Shown in pieces: positions 1-9,629 of a DNA stretch of 64,000 bases (position 1 is its first letter; each line of letters opens with the position of its first letter). Below the pieces are notes generated by a model. It saw only the letters and a program-made list of their open reading frames with translations, was not told the DNA's origin and searched no databases. The DNA comes from Acinetobacter brisouii CIP 110357 (GTDB lineage Bacteria; Pseudomonadota; Gammaproteobacteria; Pseudomonadales; Moraxellaceae): assembly GCF_000488275.1 (NCBI RefSeq), contig NZ_KI530765.1, positions 1 to 64,000 of the forward strand, read 5' to 3'. Position numbers and translations under genes: made by a program.

Positions 1-73
1 CAAACAATGTCTCTTTTAAATGTTTTTTGATCATACATCACATGTTATTTTTAAATCTATTATTTATAATAGA

Positions 74-100
74 CAAATTGGACTATTTTTAGTCAATTTG
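74..100. promoter_or_regulatory. Inverted repeat upstream of the serine recombinase
   Basis: An inverted repeat lies 11 bases before the recombinase start: outer arms CAAATT and AATTTG surround inner arms GACTA and TAGTC. It may be an operator or part of the site the recombinase acts on. The sequence shows only the symmetry; the role is inferred from position. Confidence 0.45.
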
Positions 101-111
101 GAGCGAAGTGT

Positions 112-675
112 ATGAAAGGTCAAAAAGTCGGCTATGTCCGAGTCAGCTCGGTTGAGCAAAATACTGGACGCCAACTTGAAGGCATCGAAATTGATAGGCT
201 GTTCATAGACAAAGCTTCGGGTAAAAATACTGACCGCCCCAAATTTCAGGAAATGCTGAACTATGTTCGGGAAGGGGACATGGTGGTGGTACATTCGATG
301 GATCGTTTTGCGCGAAGTCTCAAAGATCTGGTTGAAGAAGTAGATAAATTGGTTAAGCGGGGTATTGCAATTCAGTTCATTAAGGAAAAGATCACTTTTA
401 CTGCCCAAGCCACGCCGATGGATAACCTGATGTTGCAACTGATGGGGGCTTTTGCTCAGTTTGAGCGTGAGATTATTTTAGAACGGCAAAAAGAAGGCAT
501 TAAACTGGCAGCGGCTCAAGGTAAATATAAAGGTCGGGTCCATAAACTCAAACCTGATCAGGCGAATGCTTTACGTCAGGCTTGGGCAGAAGGGAAATAT
601 AGTTCGAAGGCTGCTTTGGGGAAGGCTTTTGGAATTAGCAGGCAGGCTGTTTATCGGTATTTAAAGATGGAATAA
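112..675 (+). CDS. Serine recombinase (resolvase/invertase family)
   Basis: The 187-residue protein has the resolvase N-terminal catalytic domain. YVRVSS near residue 8 places the nucleophilic serine at residue 12 and a conserved arginine at residue 10; MDRFARS and GAFAQFERE are further family signatures. The C-terminus (about residues 145-187) is a helix-turn-helix ending in GISRQAVYRYLK, which binds the recombination site. Family members resolve cointegrates or invert DNA through a 5' phosphoserine link. Length is normal for a small resolvase. No transposase is next to it, so it may be an orphan plasmid multimer resolvase or the leftover of a Tn3-type element. A C-terminal fragment of a related gene lies at 19013-19099. 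Confidence 0.9.
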   Translation: MKGQKVGYVRVSSVEQNTGRQLEGIEIDRLFIDKASGKNTDRPKFQEMLNYVREGDMVVVHSMDRFARSLKDLVEEVDKLVKRGIAIQFIKEKITFTAQATPMDNLMLQLMGAFAQFEREIILERQKEGIKLAAAQGKYKGRVHKLKPDQANALRQAWAEGKYSSKAALGKAFGISRQAVYRYLKME

Positions 676-726
676 GACGTTAGGAATTTGAGATAGCTTT
701 GAAATGAAGTTATCTCATATGTAGAT

Positions 727-743
727 GGTACTGTTGCAAATAG
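727..743. mobile_element. Possible IS6-family terminal repeat remnant
   Basis: GGTACTGTTGCAAATAG differs by one base from the start of the IS6-family remnant at 23893 and closely matches the known IS6 terminal repeat GGCACTGTTGCAAA. No transposase sequence follows, so only the tip would remain. It could also be chance. Confidence 0.3.
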
Positions 744-935
744 AAGTATTTAAGGAAGTTTTAAAGAGGCTACTTTGATATCTAGGATATTGCTAACTAT
801 TCAAGTTGACTTAATTTGTGTGATTTATAGAGGTTGCTAAATTAAAACAACCTCTATGAATCAGATATTTACTGATATATTTTTTAATTTAAACCTTAAA
901 CTTCTAATTTAAGTTTTAATCAAATAATTCTAATT

Positions 936-1499
936 TTATAAATTTTTTAATACCTTAGCTGGGACTCCACCCACAATTACATTTTGAGATACATCTTTCG
1001 TCACAACCGCCCCAGCCGCAATTACAGCACCATCATTGATGGTAACCCCAGACAATACTGTTGCATTTGCTCCAATCCAGACATTTTTTCCTATTCTGAT
1101 AGGTGCTGGAATGACAGTACTACGGTTATTCGGGTCAAGGTCATGGTTAAGGGTAGCTAACACCACGTTATGTCCTATAAGACTTCCATCTCCAATTTCA
1201 ATTCCACCTTGATCTTGAAAACTACAGCCAGCATTAATGAAGACATTTTTACCCACTGTAATATGTTGACCAAAATCGGTATGAAAAGGAGGAAATAAAG
1301 TGAAACTTTCATCTACTTCTTTATCAGTTAACTGAGAAAAGAGTGCTCTAATTTCTTCAGGGGAATGATACCTTCCATTTAATTCAGCTGTAATTCTTAA
1401 CGCAGATTGAGATATTTCACACATAGTCTGGAAGGCTTCAGTTTTAGGGACTATTGGTTGACGATTTTTCAATAATGTTAAAAGTTGATGTGTTTCCAT
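936..1499 (-). CDS. Sugar O-acetyltransferase, NodL/LacA/Maa type
   Basis: The 187-residue protein is a left-handed beta-helix acetyltransferase. An N-terminal helical cap (maltose/galactoside acetyltransferase type, residues 1-60) is followed by hexapeptide repeats such as [14 protein letters not shown] and [19 protein letters not shown]. His119 in TLNHD fits the catalytic histidine of LacA-type enzymes. These enzymes move acetyl from acetyl-CoA to a sugar hydroxyl in the cytoplasm. Full length for the family. It stands alone, facing the recombinase, with no sugar genes nearby, so the acceptor is unknown. Confidence 0.88.
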   Translation of the reverse strand: METHQLLTLLKNRQPIVPKTEAFQTMCEISQSALRITAELNGRYHSPEEIRALFSQLTDKEVDESFTLFPPFHTDFGQHITVGKNVFINAGCSFQDQGGIEIGDGSLIGHNVVLATLNHDLDPNNRSTVIPAPIRIGKNVWIGANATVLSGVTINDGAVIAAGAVVTKDVSQNVIVGGVPAKVLKNL

Positions 1500-1627
1500 A
1501 AAATCCCTGCGAGAGTGAATTTGATATTTCTATAAAATTGAAATAAAAACAGGCAGCTAGAATGCGTATTTAGATTAACCTTTGGCTGCCTGTCCGTATG
1601 ATGAATAGTCAAAACTAAGTCATAGAT

Positions 1628-2767
1628 TTACTTAAGATTCGTTTTGAAAAACTGAGCGAATTTATCAAATGGAATGACCCCAGCCTGATTGTCATATAAA
1701 TCAACGTGATTGGCATTTGGGATAATGAGCAATTCTTTATTTTTGCTACCAATAGCCTTATAAGCATCTTCTGCAAAATAGCGAGAATGCGCTTTCTCCC
1801 CAGTCACGATCAGGGTCGGGATTGTGATTTCACTCGCATAACTTAATAAAGGCATGTTCATAAATGATAAGGGCATAGTTGTGTTCCATGCACTCGTTGA
1901 GTTAATTGATCGTGGATGATAACCACGTGGTGTACGGTAATAATCAAAAAATTCTTTTAAGACTGGATGAGGATGATCGGGTAGCACTTCAGGTAATCCT
2001 CGATCTGCAGCCATGACATTGCCATCTTTATCAACGTAGATATCATGATTTGAACGGGCAATCGTTCCACTCTCGGCATCTTTCCAACGCTGGTCATTGA
2101 TATATTTTAAGACAGCTCTACGATCTGCAGTTGAATAGCGATCTTTACCATCACCGACACCATGTCCCATGGCCCGACTCATGTCATACATCACACTGGT
2201 TGCAACCGCTTTGACACGTGTATCTGCTGCAACAGCGTTTAATGCCATTCCGCCTAAACCACAAATGCCTAATATGCCAATTCGATTTCGGTCAACTTCA
2301 TGTTGCAAACCTAAAAAATCGACCGCAGCGCTAAAGTCTTCGGTATTAATATCAGGCGATGCGACATTGCGTGGTTGTCCTCCACTTTCTCCAGTATAGG
2401 ATGGATCAAAAGCCAACGTGATAAATCCTTTCTCAGCAAGTGTTTGAGCATATAATCCACTCGATTGTTCTTTCACTGCACCAAATGGACCGCTAATTGC
2501 AATCGCTGAAAGTGGATGAGTACCACGGTTTTTAGGGAGATATAAATCGCCCACTAAAGTAATGCCATAGCGATTTTGAAAGGATACTTTTCGATGTTCT
2601 ACTTTATGACTTTCTGGGAATGTCTTATCCCATTGGGTAATCATAGATACAGGTAAATTTGGATTGGTGTTTTGAGCCATAGTCATTGTTGTAACTCCTG
2701 ACAATGCCGTTCCCAACATCAGGGAAGTGAAAATAGGTATAAATTTCTTTGAAATAGACTTCATCAT
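1628..2767 (-). CDS. Exported alpha/beta hydrolase, dienelactone-hydrolase-like
   Basis: The 379-residue protein starts with a signal peptide (basic MMKSISKK, hydrophobic stretch, cleavage near TMAQ at about 31). The fold is alpha/beta hydrolase, with the nucleophile elbow GICGLGG placing a cysteine at residue 169 where most relatives have serine; G-x-C-x-G is the dienelactone hydrolase signature. The histidine is probably that in NANHVDLYD near the C-terminus. AAGGAGT precedes two adjacent ATGs; either could be the start. It is divergent from a LysR gene at 2957, its likely regulator. A paralogue with the same Cys elbow is at 42248-43336. Substrate unknown. Confidence 0.82.
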   Translation of the reverse strand: MMKSISKKFIPIFTSLMLGTALSGVTTMTMAQNTNPNLPVSMITQWDKTFPESHKVEHRKVSFQNRYGITLVGDLYLPKNRGTHPLSAIAISGPFGAVKEQSSGLYAQTLAEKGFITLAFDPSYTGESGGQPRNVASPDINTEDFSAAVDFLGLQHEVDRNRIGILGICGLGGMALNAVAADTRVKAVATSVMYDMSRAMGHGVGDGKDRYSTADRRAVLKYINDQRWKDAESGTIARSNHDIYVDKDGNVMAADRGLPEVLPDHPHPVLKEFFDYYRTPRGYHPRSINSTSAWNTTMPLSFMNMPLLSYASEITIPTLIVTGEKAHSRYFAEDAYKAIGSKNKELLIIPNANHVDLYDNQAGVIPFDKFAQFFKTNLK

Positions 2768-2956
2768 TTAACTCCTTAAAGACAGAGTGTCAGCTCGTTT
2801 GTTGCTGATTTTCTAAACATGCAATTATTTTAATAAGAACTTATTGTGATGATTAGTTGCTATTTATAGATAATATTAATACCAAAATGATATAAATATT
2901 ATTTAAAGTCTTTCTTAAGATCGGCCAATAATTTTTAGTGTTTGGGTAATAGTGAA

Positions 2957-3841
2957 ATGCAGATTCGATATAGCTATAACGATTTACATGTTTTTATGTT
3001 GGTTGCTCGAGAGGGGAGCTTTACCAAAGCCGCAACAAAATTAGGTGTGGCGCAGTCAGGTGTAAGCCGTACAGTTCGAGAACTAGAAGAACATTTAGGA
3101 TTACAACTTTTAACTCGTACCACCCGAAAACTTTCATTAACACAAGCTGGTGAACAACTTTATAGAACAACCCTTGAAAGTTTCCAGACCCTTGAAAATG
3201 GTCTTTCAATGCTTGCTCACTATCGGGAGACACCTTCTGGTACAGTTAGAATTAATGCTAGTCAACATGCCATTGAAAAAGTCTTGCTGCCCAAGTTAGC
3301 CGTCTTTAAGGAACGTTATCCAGATATCAAGCTCGAACTGATCAGTGAAAGTCGCTTTGTTGATATCATTACGGAACAATTTGATGCAGGAGTACGCTTA
3401 GGTGGTGAAGTCAGTGAGGGCATGATTGCTGTCAGAATTACTCCTGATATGGAAATGGTGGTTGTCGCAACCCCAGAACATTTTCGCCGCTATGGATTTC
3501 CTGAAACACCTAAAGATTTGAGTCTTCATCCTTGTATTTCCTATCAATTAGAGGATGGAAATACTTATCAGTGGGAATTTTGGATGAATAATAAACAGGT
3601 ACTTCACAAACCTGAAGGGCAATGGGTGTTTTCAGATAGTTATATGGAAGTTGCAGCAGCAAGGATGGGGCTAGGTTTAGCATATGTACCAAAGGAATTA
3701 GTGACCGAAGACCTTGATCAAGGTAATCTCATTCAGGTATTAAAGCCATTCAGCCATCATTATGAAGGTCTATTTTTATATTATCCGCATAGAAATGTTT
3801 CACCAGCACTAAGGATGGTGGTTAATACACTAAAAATATAA
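2957..3841 (+). CDS. LysR-family transcriptional regulator
   Basis: The protein has the standard LysR layout: winged helix-turn-helix in the first 60 residues (FTKAATKLGVAQSGVSRTVR) and a periplasmic-binding-like effector domain from about residue 90. I chose the ATG of MQIRYSYNDL because the longer frame opens with TTG and lacks a better ribosome site. It is divergent from the DLH-like hydrolase at 1628-2767 across 190 AT-rich bases, the usual LysR target arrangement. Inducer unknown. Confidence 0.9.
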   Translation: MQIRYSYNDLHVFMLVAREGSFTKAATKLGVAQSGVSRTVRELEEHLGLQLLTRTTRKLSLTQAGEQLYRTTLESFQTLENGLSMLAHYRETPSGTVRINASQHAIEKVLLPKLAVFKERYPDIKLELISESRFVDIITEQFDAGVRLGGEVSEGMIAVRITPDMEMVVVATPEHFRRYGFPETPKDLSLHPCISYQLEDGNTYQWEFWMNNKQVLHKPEGQWVFSDSYMEVAAARMGLGLAYVPKELVTEDLDQGNLIQVLKPFSHHYEGLFLYYPHRNVSPALRMVVNTLKI

Positions 3842-4160
3842 GGCACTTCATTTGAGAATCTAAGGTTATTAAAAGATAAACTTTATTATCTAGAATTGAA
3901 TAAAACAGGGGAGCCAAAACATCCTCTTTACATCCATTCTTCAACTCAAATAAAGCCTTTTTTAGACTCTATTTAACTTATGTTCACCTAAATCCTAGTT
4001 CACAATAAATTATTAAAATTTATAGTTTATTTTCAATAATTTATTTCGATAAATTATTTTACTTAAAAAACATGGTTCATGAACCTAAGCTTTTTATTAA
4101 AACTAAACTTAAAACCATAAGTTCTTTCATTCGATTGAAGCCTACTCTCGTTTATTGAGG

Positions 4161-4186
4161 AAAAAGCATCAAAAGATGCCTTTTTT
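4161..4186. terminator. Rho-independent terminator
   Basis: AAAAAGCATC, loop AAAA, GATGCCTTTTTT: a short GC stem with an A tract before and a T tract after. It can end transcription from both sides and lies just beyond the stop of the oxidoreductase at 4202. The stretch 3842-4160 holds no gene that I can support. Confidence 0.7.
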
Positions 4187-4201
4187 CTCTTTTCCCTGAA
4201 T

Positions 4202-5200
4202 TTATTCTGAAATTTTTACGACGACTTTACCTTTTGCTCGTCCAGTATTCACATATTGTAAAGCATCTTTAATCTCTGGAAATGTATATGACTTATCAAC
4301 GATTGGATTTATTTTCCCAAACTCTACTAATTTTGAAATTTCAGATAGCTGTTGTCCATTCGGCTGCATAAACAAAAATGAGTAAGTCATTCCTCTCTTT
4401 TTAGCTTTTTTTCGGATTGACCAACTTAAAAGAGGAATAATACATTTCAATAACCAATTTGCATGAATTGCTTCTGCGAAATCACGATCAGGTGGACCAG
4501 AGATACTGATAATTCGACCACCACGTTTAAGAACATTTAGAGATTTCTCTAAAATTTTTCCACCTTGCGTATCTAAGACTACGTCATAGTCTTTAAGCTC
4601 TTGTTCAAAATCAGTTGTTTTGTAATCAATGATAATGTCTGCGCCTAATGCTTTGACCCATTGTGCATTTTTACCACTCGTGGTTGTCGCAACAGTGGCA
4701 CCTAAGTGTTTCGCAAGCTGAATAGCAATTGATCCAACACCGCCAGAACCTGCATGAATAAGCACTTTTTGTCCTGCTTGAACTTTCGCAATTTCAACCA
4801 AGGCCTGCCATGCAGTCAATGAAACAAGAGGAAGAGAAGCTGCGAGTTCCATAGAAATATTTTGAGGTTTTAGAGCCAGCGAAGATTGCTGAACTACGGT
4901 ATATTCAGCAAAAGCGCCATTTTGGTCAGTTTTGGCATACACGTCATCACCAGCTTTAAACTGTTTAACATTTGCGCCAACTTGAACAACTGTACCTGCA
5001 AAATCATTGCCTAAAATAAAAGGAAACTTTACAGGCTGAATTGCCTTAAATTCACCTTCTAAAACCCTTAAGTCCAGAGGATTAATACTTGCTGCATGTA
5101 TTTGAACAAGTACATCATTTTCTGTAATCAGTGGTTTAGATTGTTCATCTAGTTGCACATCATCAATATTGCCGTAACGGTTAATGTAGGCTGCTTTCAT
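4202..5200 (-). CDS. NADP-dependent quinone oxidoreductase-like dehydrogenase (MDR, zinc-independent)
   Basis: The 332-residue medium-chain dehydrogenase/reductase has a GroES-like N-terminal half (residues 1-125) and a Rossmann domain with GSGGVGSIAIQLAKHLGA near residue 150, binding NAD(P)H. The zinc-ligand cysteines of true alcohol dehydrogenases are absent, placing it with quinone oxidoreductase/enoyl reductase relatives. I start at MKAAYINRYG; the longer frame needs a TTG. It is divergent from the hydrolase operon at 5556, and the intergenic region carries the repeats shared with the HxlR promoter at 9630, so HxlR may control it. Likely role: reduction of reactive carbonyls or quinones. 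Confidence 0.88.
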   Translation of the reverse strand: MKAAYINRYGNIDDVQLDEQSKPLITENDVLVQIHAASINPLDLRVLEGEFKAIQPVKFPFILGNDFAGTVVQVGANVKQFKAGDDVYAKTDQNGAFAEYTVVQQSSLALKPQNISMELAASLPLVSLTAWQALVEIAKVQAGQKVLIHAGSGGVGSIAIQLAKHLGATVATTTSGKNAQWVKALGADIIIDYKTTDFEQELKDYDVVLDTQGGKILEKSLNVLKRGGRIISISGPPDRDFAEAIHANWLLKCIIPLLSWSIRKKAKKRGMTYSFLFMQPNGQQLSEISKLVEFGKINPIVDKSYTFPEIKDALQYVNTGRAKGKVVVKISE

Positions 5201-5365
5201 ATAAGACCTCAATTGGTTTGCTTTTTTTTTTAATGTTTTACACGTGTAAATCTACATTAAATTTTCAGACTAGGTTGCATATCAGACTCTTTAGTTAGTT
5301 AAAACTTAAAAGTGTATTCGAGTAATCAACAATGTTTATTTTTTTATCATAATCTAAAAAATTAG

Positions 5366-5392
5366 TAGTTACTACTAAAAAGATAGTGACTA
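5366..5392. promoter_or_regulatory. Tandem operator half-sites, candidate HxlR target
   Basis: TAGTTACTA (5366-5374) and TAGTGACTA (5384-5392) are direct repeats 18 bases apart, start to start. A third partial copy, TAGTGACAA, lies at 5429. The same motif with the same 18-base spacing occurs in front of the HxlR gene at 9630-9656. HxlR proteins are known to bind tandem direct repeats. The site lies between the divergent genes at 4202 and 5556. Confidence 0.5.
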
Positions 5393-5555
5393 TTTGAAAT
5401 TATTCCAGTATTGTTAGTATTAATTCGATAGTGACAATGATTTTTCCTATTGAAGAGTGCATAGACCAGCTCAACATATGAATGATTTTTAAAGTATGTG
5501 GTTCTTATTCTTAGGGTAGCGGTTTAGATATTAATCTTACTTTAGGTAATTAATC

Positions 5556-6512
5556 ATGCGTGGCTTACTCAAAAAAAGTCTGATTTCAATAGCTTTAACT
5601 GTATCTAGTTCAATCTATGCCGATGTAAATACAGCTATGACTCAGAATTCAGGAGCGATTGTAATGGCGGAAAAACAATATCAATGGACAACTGTTCCAA
5701 CTCAATTTATTTCAGCTGATGGCGTTAGCTTCGCATACCGAGAGTATGGTCAGCAAAATGGCGGTACACCTGTGATCTTCTTAAATCATTTAGCTGCTGT
5801 CTTAGACAATTGGGATCCACGAATCATTGATGGTATTGCAGCGAAACATCATGTCGTTATTTTTGATAATCGTGGTGTTGGTGCTTCTACTGGTGAGCCT
5901 GCAAAGTCCATTGAACAAATGGCAGATGATGCGATTACTTTTATTCAGGCGAAAGGGTTTAAACAAGTCGATTTATTCGGTTTTTCAATGGGTGGCATGA
6001 TTTCGCAAGAGATTGTTTTGAAACAACCACAATTGATCCGAAAAATGATTTTATCGGGAACTGGACCTGCTGGCGGAACTGGAATTAGTACAGTGGGTCG
6101 AGTTTCAAATTGGGATTTAGTTCGTGGTATGGCGACTCGTCAAGACCCTAAAGTTTACTTATTTTTTACTCGTACAGAGAATGGCAAAGCTGCTGCAAAA
6201 GAATTTGTGCAACGTATAAATGAACGTACTGAAAATCGCGATAAAGAAATAACGATTTCTGCATATCGTGCCCAGCTTAAAGCATTAAAAAAATGGGGAA
6301 ATAAGAAACCAGCCGATCTTTCTATCATTCAACAGCCAGTATTGGTGGCGAATGGTGATCATGATCGTATGGTTCCAACAGTGAATACCTACGACTTGGC
6401 AAAACGCCTTCCAAATAGCGCACTCATCATTTATCCAGATGCAGGACATGGTGGAATCTTTCAGTTTCATGATGATTTCGTCAAACAATCGCTCACTTTT
6501 TTAGCTAAATAA
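5556..6512 (+). CDS. Exported alpha/beta hydrolase
   Basis: The 318-residue protein has a signal peptide (MRGLLKKSLISIALTVSSSIYA, cleavage near 22). The alpha/beta hydrolase core shows FDNRGVGAST, the elbow GFSMGG with Ser144 as nucleophile, an acid near GDHDRMVP and a histidine in DAGHGG. Family members include haloalkane/epoxide hydrolases, C-C hydrolases and esterases; the motifs do not decide. It is followed after 41 bases by a cytoplasmic paralogue (6554), which lacks the signal peptide. This pair, the SCP2-like gene and the flavin oxidoreductase form one probable operon ending near 9118. Confidence 0.85.
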   Translation: MRGLLKKSLISIALTVSSSIYADVNTAMTQNSGAIVMAEKQYQWTTVPTQFISADGVSFAYREYGQQNGGTPVIFLNHLAAVLDNWDPRIIDGIAAKHHVVIFDNRGVGASTGEPAKSIEQMADDAITFIQAKGFKQVDLFGFSMGGMISQEIVLKQPQLIRKMILSGTGPAGGTGISTVGRVSNWDLVRGMATRQDPKVYLFFTRTENGKAAAKEFVQRINERTENRDKEITISAYRAQLKALKKWGNKKPADLSIIQQPVLVANGDHDRMVPTVNTYDLAKRLPNSALIIYPDAGHGGIFQFHDDFVKQSLTFLAK

Positions 6513-6553
6513 AATTAGACCCAACCAAATATTTAAAAATTAGGACAATCAAG

Positions 6554-7417
6554 ATGACCGCGATTACACATCAAACCGCTGAAACACAATTTATAGAAGT
6601 AGATGGAGCAACTTTTGCCTATCGTCGATGGGGTAATGTAAATACAGAGCAACCACCTTTATTTTTTCTTCAACATTTCCGTGGTGGTTTAGACAATTGG
6701 GATCCATTCATTACAGATGGATTAGCAGCTGGTCGAGAAGTCATTTTGTTCAATGGTCGTGGTGTCGCTTCATCTACAGGGCAACCACGAACTCGCATTG
6801 AAGATATGGCTGATGATGCTGCCGTAGTGATTCGAGCTTTAGGTTTGAAACAAGTTGATTTACTAGGCTTCTCTTTAGGAGGATTTCAGGCACAGGATTT
6901 AGTTCGTCGTCATCCTGAACTGGTCAGAAAATTAATGCTTTTGGGTACAGGACCACGAGGTGGAAAACCACGCGGTGATGATCCAGATGTACCAGCTTTA
7001 GTCTTGAAGCATGCCACCAGTGCTGTGCCTTCTGAAGAGGATTTTCTGTTTTTATTTTTTGGTCGATCAAAAGCCGCAATTCAAGCAGGTCGTGATTTTT
7101 GGCAACGTCGCCATCAACGTAAAGATCAAGATCCAGCAAGTTCAGTCGATGTGATGCAGGCCCAGATTGAAGCTAATATGCACTTTTTACCGAAGCTTGA
7201 TGAAAAGAATCCATTTGTACATTTACGTGAGATTAAACAGCCGACTTTTATTCTTAATGGTGTGGATGATGTGATGATTCCGACCATCAATGCCTATCAC
7301 ATGGCACTAAATATTCCAAATGCACAGCTATTCATTTACCCAGATGCAGGGCATGGCGCACAGTTTCAGTATCCAGAACGCTTCGTGAAGCATGCCATAC
7401 AGTTTCTAGATGAGTAA
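6554..7417 (+). CDS. Alpha/beta hydrolase, cytoplasmic paralogue of the preceding gene
   Basis: The 287-residue protein has the elbow GFSLGG (Ser107), FNGRGVASST, an acid region VDDVMIP and His in DAGHGAQF. It is clearly related to the preceding protein over the whole core (both carry LDNWDP and IE(D/Q)MADDA) but has no signal peptide, so the pair would act in different compartments on related substrates. Second gene of the probable operon. Confidence 0.85.
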   Translation: MTAITHQTAETQFIEVDGATFAYRRWGNVNTEQPPLFFLQHFRGGLDNWDPFITDGLAAGREVILFNGRGVASSTGQPRTRIEDMADDAAVVIRALGLKQVDLLGFSLGGFQAQDLVRRHPELVRKLMLLGTGPRGGKPRGDDPDVPALVLKHATSAVPSEEDFLFLFFGRSKAAIQAGRDFWQRRHQRKDQDPASSVDVMQAQIEANMHFLPKLDEKNPFVHLREIKQPTFILNGVDDVMIPTINAYHMALNIPNAQLFIYPDAGHGAQFQYPERFVKHAIQFLDE

Positions 7418-7468
7418 TTGATAAGAATTTCCTTAGTGTTTTTATATATTGATGAACTGAGAACTAAA

Positions 7469-7855
7469 ATGATGAAATTTAAATTACTACTGTGGATGTT
7501 GACTAAGCTGTTACAACGAGCTGTGAAAACCAATCCAAAATGTGCTGCATACGTGAAAGATAAAAATGTCACATTCCAAATCCAAACGGCAGGTGGTGAA
7601 GGGCGTTATTTTGAAGTCAAAAATAGTAAGATAAAGTCTCATGCTGGACGAACCAAATCCCCAAGTTTTACATTCACTTTTAAGAATGGCAGTACAGGTT
7701 TTGCTGTGCTATCCGCTAAAGATAGTGTCAATACGTTTCTCACTGCTCTTAGAACACAGGATCTCGTGATTACTGGAAACTTTTTAGATGTCATGTGGTT
7801 TCAAAGTTTAGTGGACTTTATTCAACCTCATTCTCAATCATCTTCCACTGTGTGA
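7469..7855 (+). CDS. SCP2-like lipid-binding-fold protein
   Basis: About 128 residues from the ATG ATG pair at 7469; the longer frame opens with TTG directly after the previous stop. The C-terminal 95 residues resemble the SCP2 sterol-carrier fold: VTFQIQTAGGEGRYFEV, then FTFTFKNGSTGF and LVITGNFLDVMWF. Such domains bind hydrophobic ligands or serve as accessory domains of redox enzymes. It sits 51 bases after the hydrolase and 9 bases before the flavin oxidoreductase, suggesting coexpression and perhaps delivery of a hydrophobic substrate. Fold call moderate, role inferred. Confidence 0.6.
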   Translation: MMKFKLLLWMLTKLLQRAVKTNPKCAAYVKDKNVTFQIQTAGGEGRYFEVKNSKIKSHAGRTKSPSFTFTFKNGSTGFAVLSAKDSVNTFLTALRTQDLVITGNFLDVMWFQSLVDFIQPHSQSSSTV

Positions 7856-7864
7856 GCGAAGCCC

Positions 7865-9118
7865 ATGACTCATTTGCAATTAAAAACGAATCTCCTCAAT
7901 CAGTCTTTAACGTTACCGAATGGTGTGGTGATTCCAAATCGTTTGGCCAAAGCAGCAACCAGTGAAACCTTAGCCACCTATTCCAATAATCCAACTGAAA
8001 AACATGTTCGTCTATACCAGCGTTGGGCGGCATTTGGAATTGGTATGATTATCACGGGTAACATTATGATCGACCGACGTGCCTTAGGTGAGCCAGGGAA
8101 CGTCGTTGTTGAAGATGAACGTGATTTCGCTGTTTTACAGAAATGGGCGAAAAGTGTTACCGAACAAGGTTCACAATTGTGGGCGCAACTCAACCATCCG
8201 GGGAAACAATCACCAAAAGGCTTAAATATCCGTAATATTTCTGCATCGGCTGTGCCATTTGGGGCTGAAATGCAATCTTTATTTGCAACCCCAGATGAAG
8301 CGACTCATGATGAAATCATAGAGATTATTCAACGCTTTGGTCGTAGTGCTGCAATATGTAAAAAGGCAGGATTTAGTGGTGTTGAAATCCATGCTGCACA
8401 TGGATATTTGATTAATCAATTTTTATCTCCATTACATAATTTAAGAAAGGACGAGTGGGGTGGTACACCTGAAAAGCGTCGTAAATTTCTAATGGAAGTT
8501 TATAAAGAGATTCGCAAACAAGTCGGTACAGATTTTCCAATCGCAATTAAGCTCAACTCGGCAGATTTTCAAAAAGGTGGGTTTACGGAAGAAGATTCAT
8601 TAGAAGTCATTAAAGTGTTAGCAGCCGCAGGGATTGATCTGATTGAAATTTCAGGTGGGACTTATGAGTCTGGTGTAGCTAAAGCGCCACAAAAACCTTC
8701 AACGATTATACGCGAAGCATTTTTTATTGAGTTTGCAGAAAAAGTGAGAAACCATGTAAAAACCCCACTAATGGTTACAGGTGGTTTTAGAACTGTAGAA
8801 GGTATGAACCAAGCGCTGGAATCCAATGCATTTGATATAGTCGGGATTGCAAGACTTATGGCAATTGATCCTGATGCTCCCAAATATTTGTTAGCAGGAA
8901 CCAATAGCAAACAAAATGTTCAACCGATTAAAACAGGAATTAAAAAAATCGACAGTCTTGGGATTATGGAGGTGCTTTGGTACACTCAACAGCTTAATCG
9001 TATTGCTCAAGGTAAAACACCAAAACCTAAAGAAAGCGGTTTATGGGCATTTATTAAGTCTGTTTTACGTAGTGGTTGGGGAACATATGCGACCCAGCGT
9101 ACCCGGATAAAATCATAA
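7865..9118 (+). CDS. NADH:flavin oxidoreductase (Old Yellow Enzyme family)
   Basis: The 417-residue FMN-dependent TIM-barrel protein belongs to the Old Yellow Enzyme family. The substrate-binding pair is His176/His179 in EIHAAHGYLINQFLSP, followed by the family signature RKDEWGG. VTGGFRT and IVGIARLMAIDPD are the phosphate-binding strands. Family enzymes reduce activated C=C bonds of enones or nitro compounds using NAD(P)H. A C-terminal extension of about 50 residues follows the barrel. Last gene of the probable operon starting at 5556; a bidirectional terminator follows. Confidence 0.9.
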   Translation: MTHLQLKTNLLNQSLTLPNGVVIPNRLAKAATSETLATYSNNPTEKHVRLYQRWAAFGIGMIITGNIMIDRRALGEPGNVVVEDERDFAVLQKWAKSVTEQGSQLWAQLNHPGKQSPKGLNIRNISASAVPFGAEMQSLFATPDEATHDEIIEIIQRFGRSAAICKKAGFSGVEIHAAHGYLINQFLSPLHNLRKDEWGGTPEKRRKFLMEVYKEIRKQVGTDFPIAIKLNSADFQKGGFTEEDSLEVIKVLAAAGIDLIEISGGTYESGVAKAPQKPSTIIREAFFIEFAEKVRNHVKTPLMVTGGFRTVEGMNQALESNAFDIVGIARLMAIDPDAPKYLLAGTNSKQNVQPIKTGIKKIDSLGIMEVLWYTQQLNRIAQGKTPKPKESGLWAFIKSVLRSGWGTYATQRTRIKS

Positions 9119-9130
9119 ACCCATTCGTTG

Positions 9131-9170
9131 AAGCTATAAAAAAGCACTCATTCTGGGTACTTTTTAGCTT
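9131..9170. terminator. Bidirectional terminator between convergent genes
   Basis: AAGCTA, an A tract and GCAC pair with GTAC, a T tract and TAGCTT around a short loop. It separates the flavin oxidoreductase (+) from the HxlR gene (-), whose stop codon lies at its right edge. Confidence 0.6.
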
Positions 9171-9610
9171 TATTCACCTCGTTGGCGAATAGGTCGTGTA
9201 CCAATTTCGGCTCCTGTCACTTGATCAATCACAATAGGCTTAATTTCAGTACCATTTTCAGCATCAAGAAACGTTACCATTTCTTCAGGATGTTCATAAG
9301 GTTTGTATTTACGCCCCCATGCACCAATCACAAATAATACAGGGAGAAAATCCTGACCAGCTTGAGTTAATACATATTCTTCACGAGGAGGATGTTCTGA
9401 ATATTGTCTTTTTTCAAGTAATCCTTCATCAACTAAAACAGACAAGCGTCTAGTTAACATTGTCGGAGCAATGCCTAAATTTTTACGAAATTGGTCAAAT
9501 CGAGTAAAACCTGCATGTGCATCTCGTAATATCAGCATACTCCAAGCATCACCTAAAACAGACAAACTTCTGGCAATTGGGCAGATTTCAAGACTGGTAT
9601 TTGTAGTCAT
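9170..9610 (-). CDS. HxlR-family winged-helix regulator
   Basis: The 146-residue protein shows the HxlR signature: CPIARSLSVLGDAWSMLILRDA at the N-terminus with the sensing-type cysteine at residue 11, RFDQFRKNLGIAPTMLTRRL as recognition region, and the wing PPREEYVLTQAG. Such regulators often sense aldehydes, quinones or oxidants and act next to oxidoreductase genes. Its own promoter carries two direct repeats (9630-9656) also found at 5366-5392, so it probably controls itself and the redox operons to its left. Confidence 0.9.
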   Translation of the reverse strand: MTTNTSLEICPIARSLSVLGDAWSMLILRDAHAGFTRFDQFRKNLGIAPTMLTRRLSVLVDEGLLEKRQYSEHPPREEYVLTQAGQDFLPVLFVIGAWGRKYKPYEHPEEMVTFLDAENGTEIKPIVIDQVTGAEIGTRPIRQRGE

Positions 9611-9629
9611 AGGGAATTAACAAACTGAA

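Noticed and set aside
64-438. Minus-strand reading frame of 124 residues over the recombinase gene
   Set aside because: It is the antisense shadow of a clear serine recombinase and has no recognisable domain.
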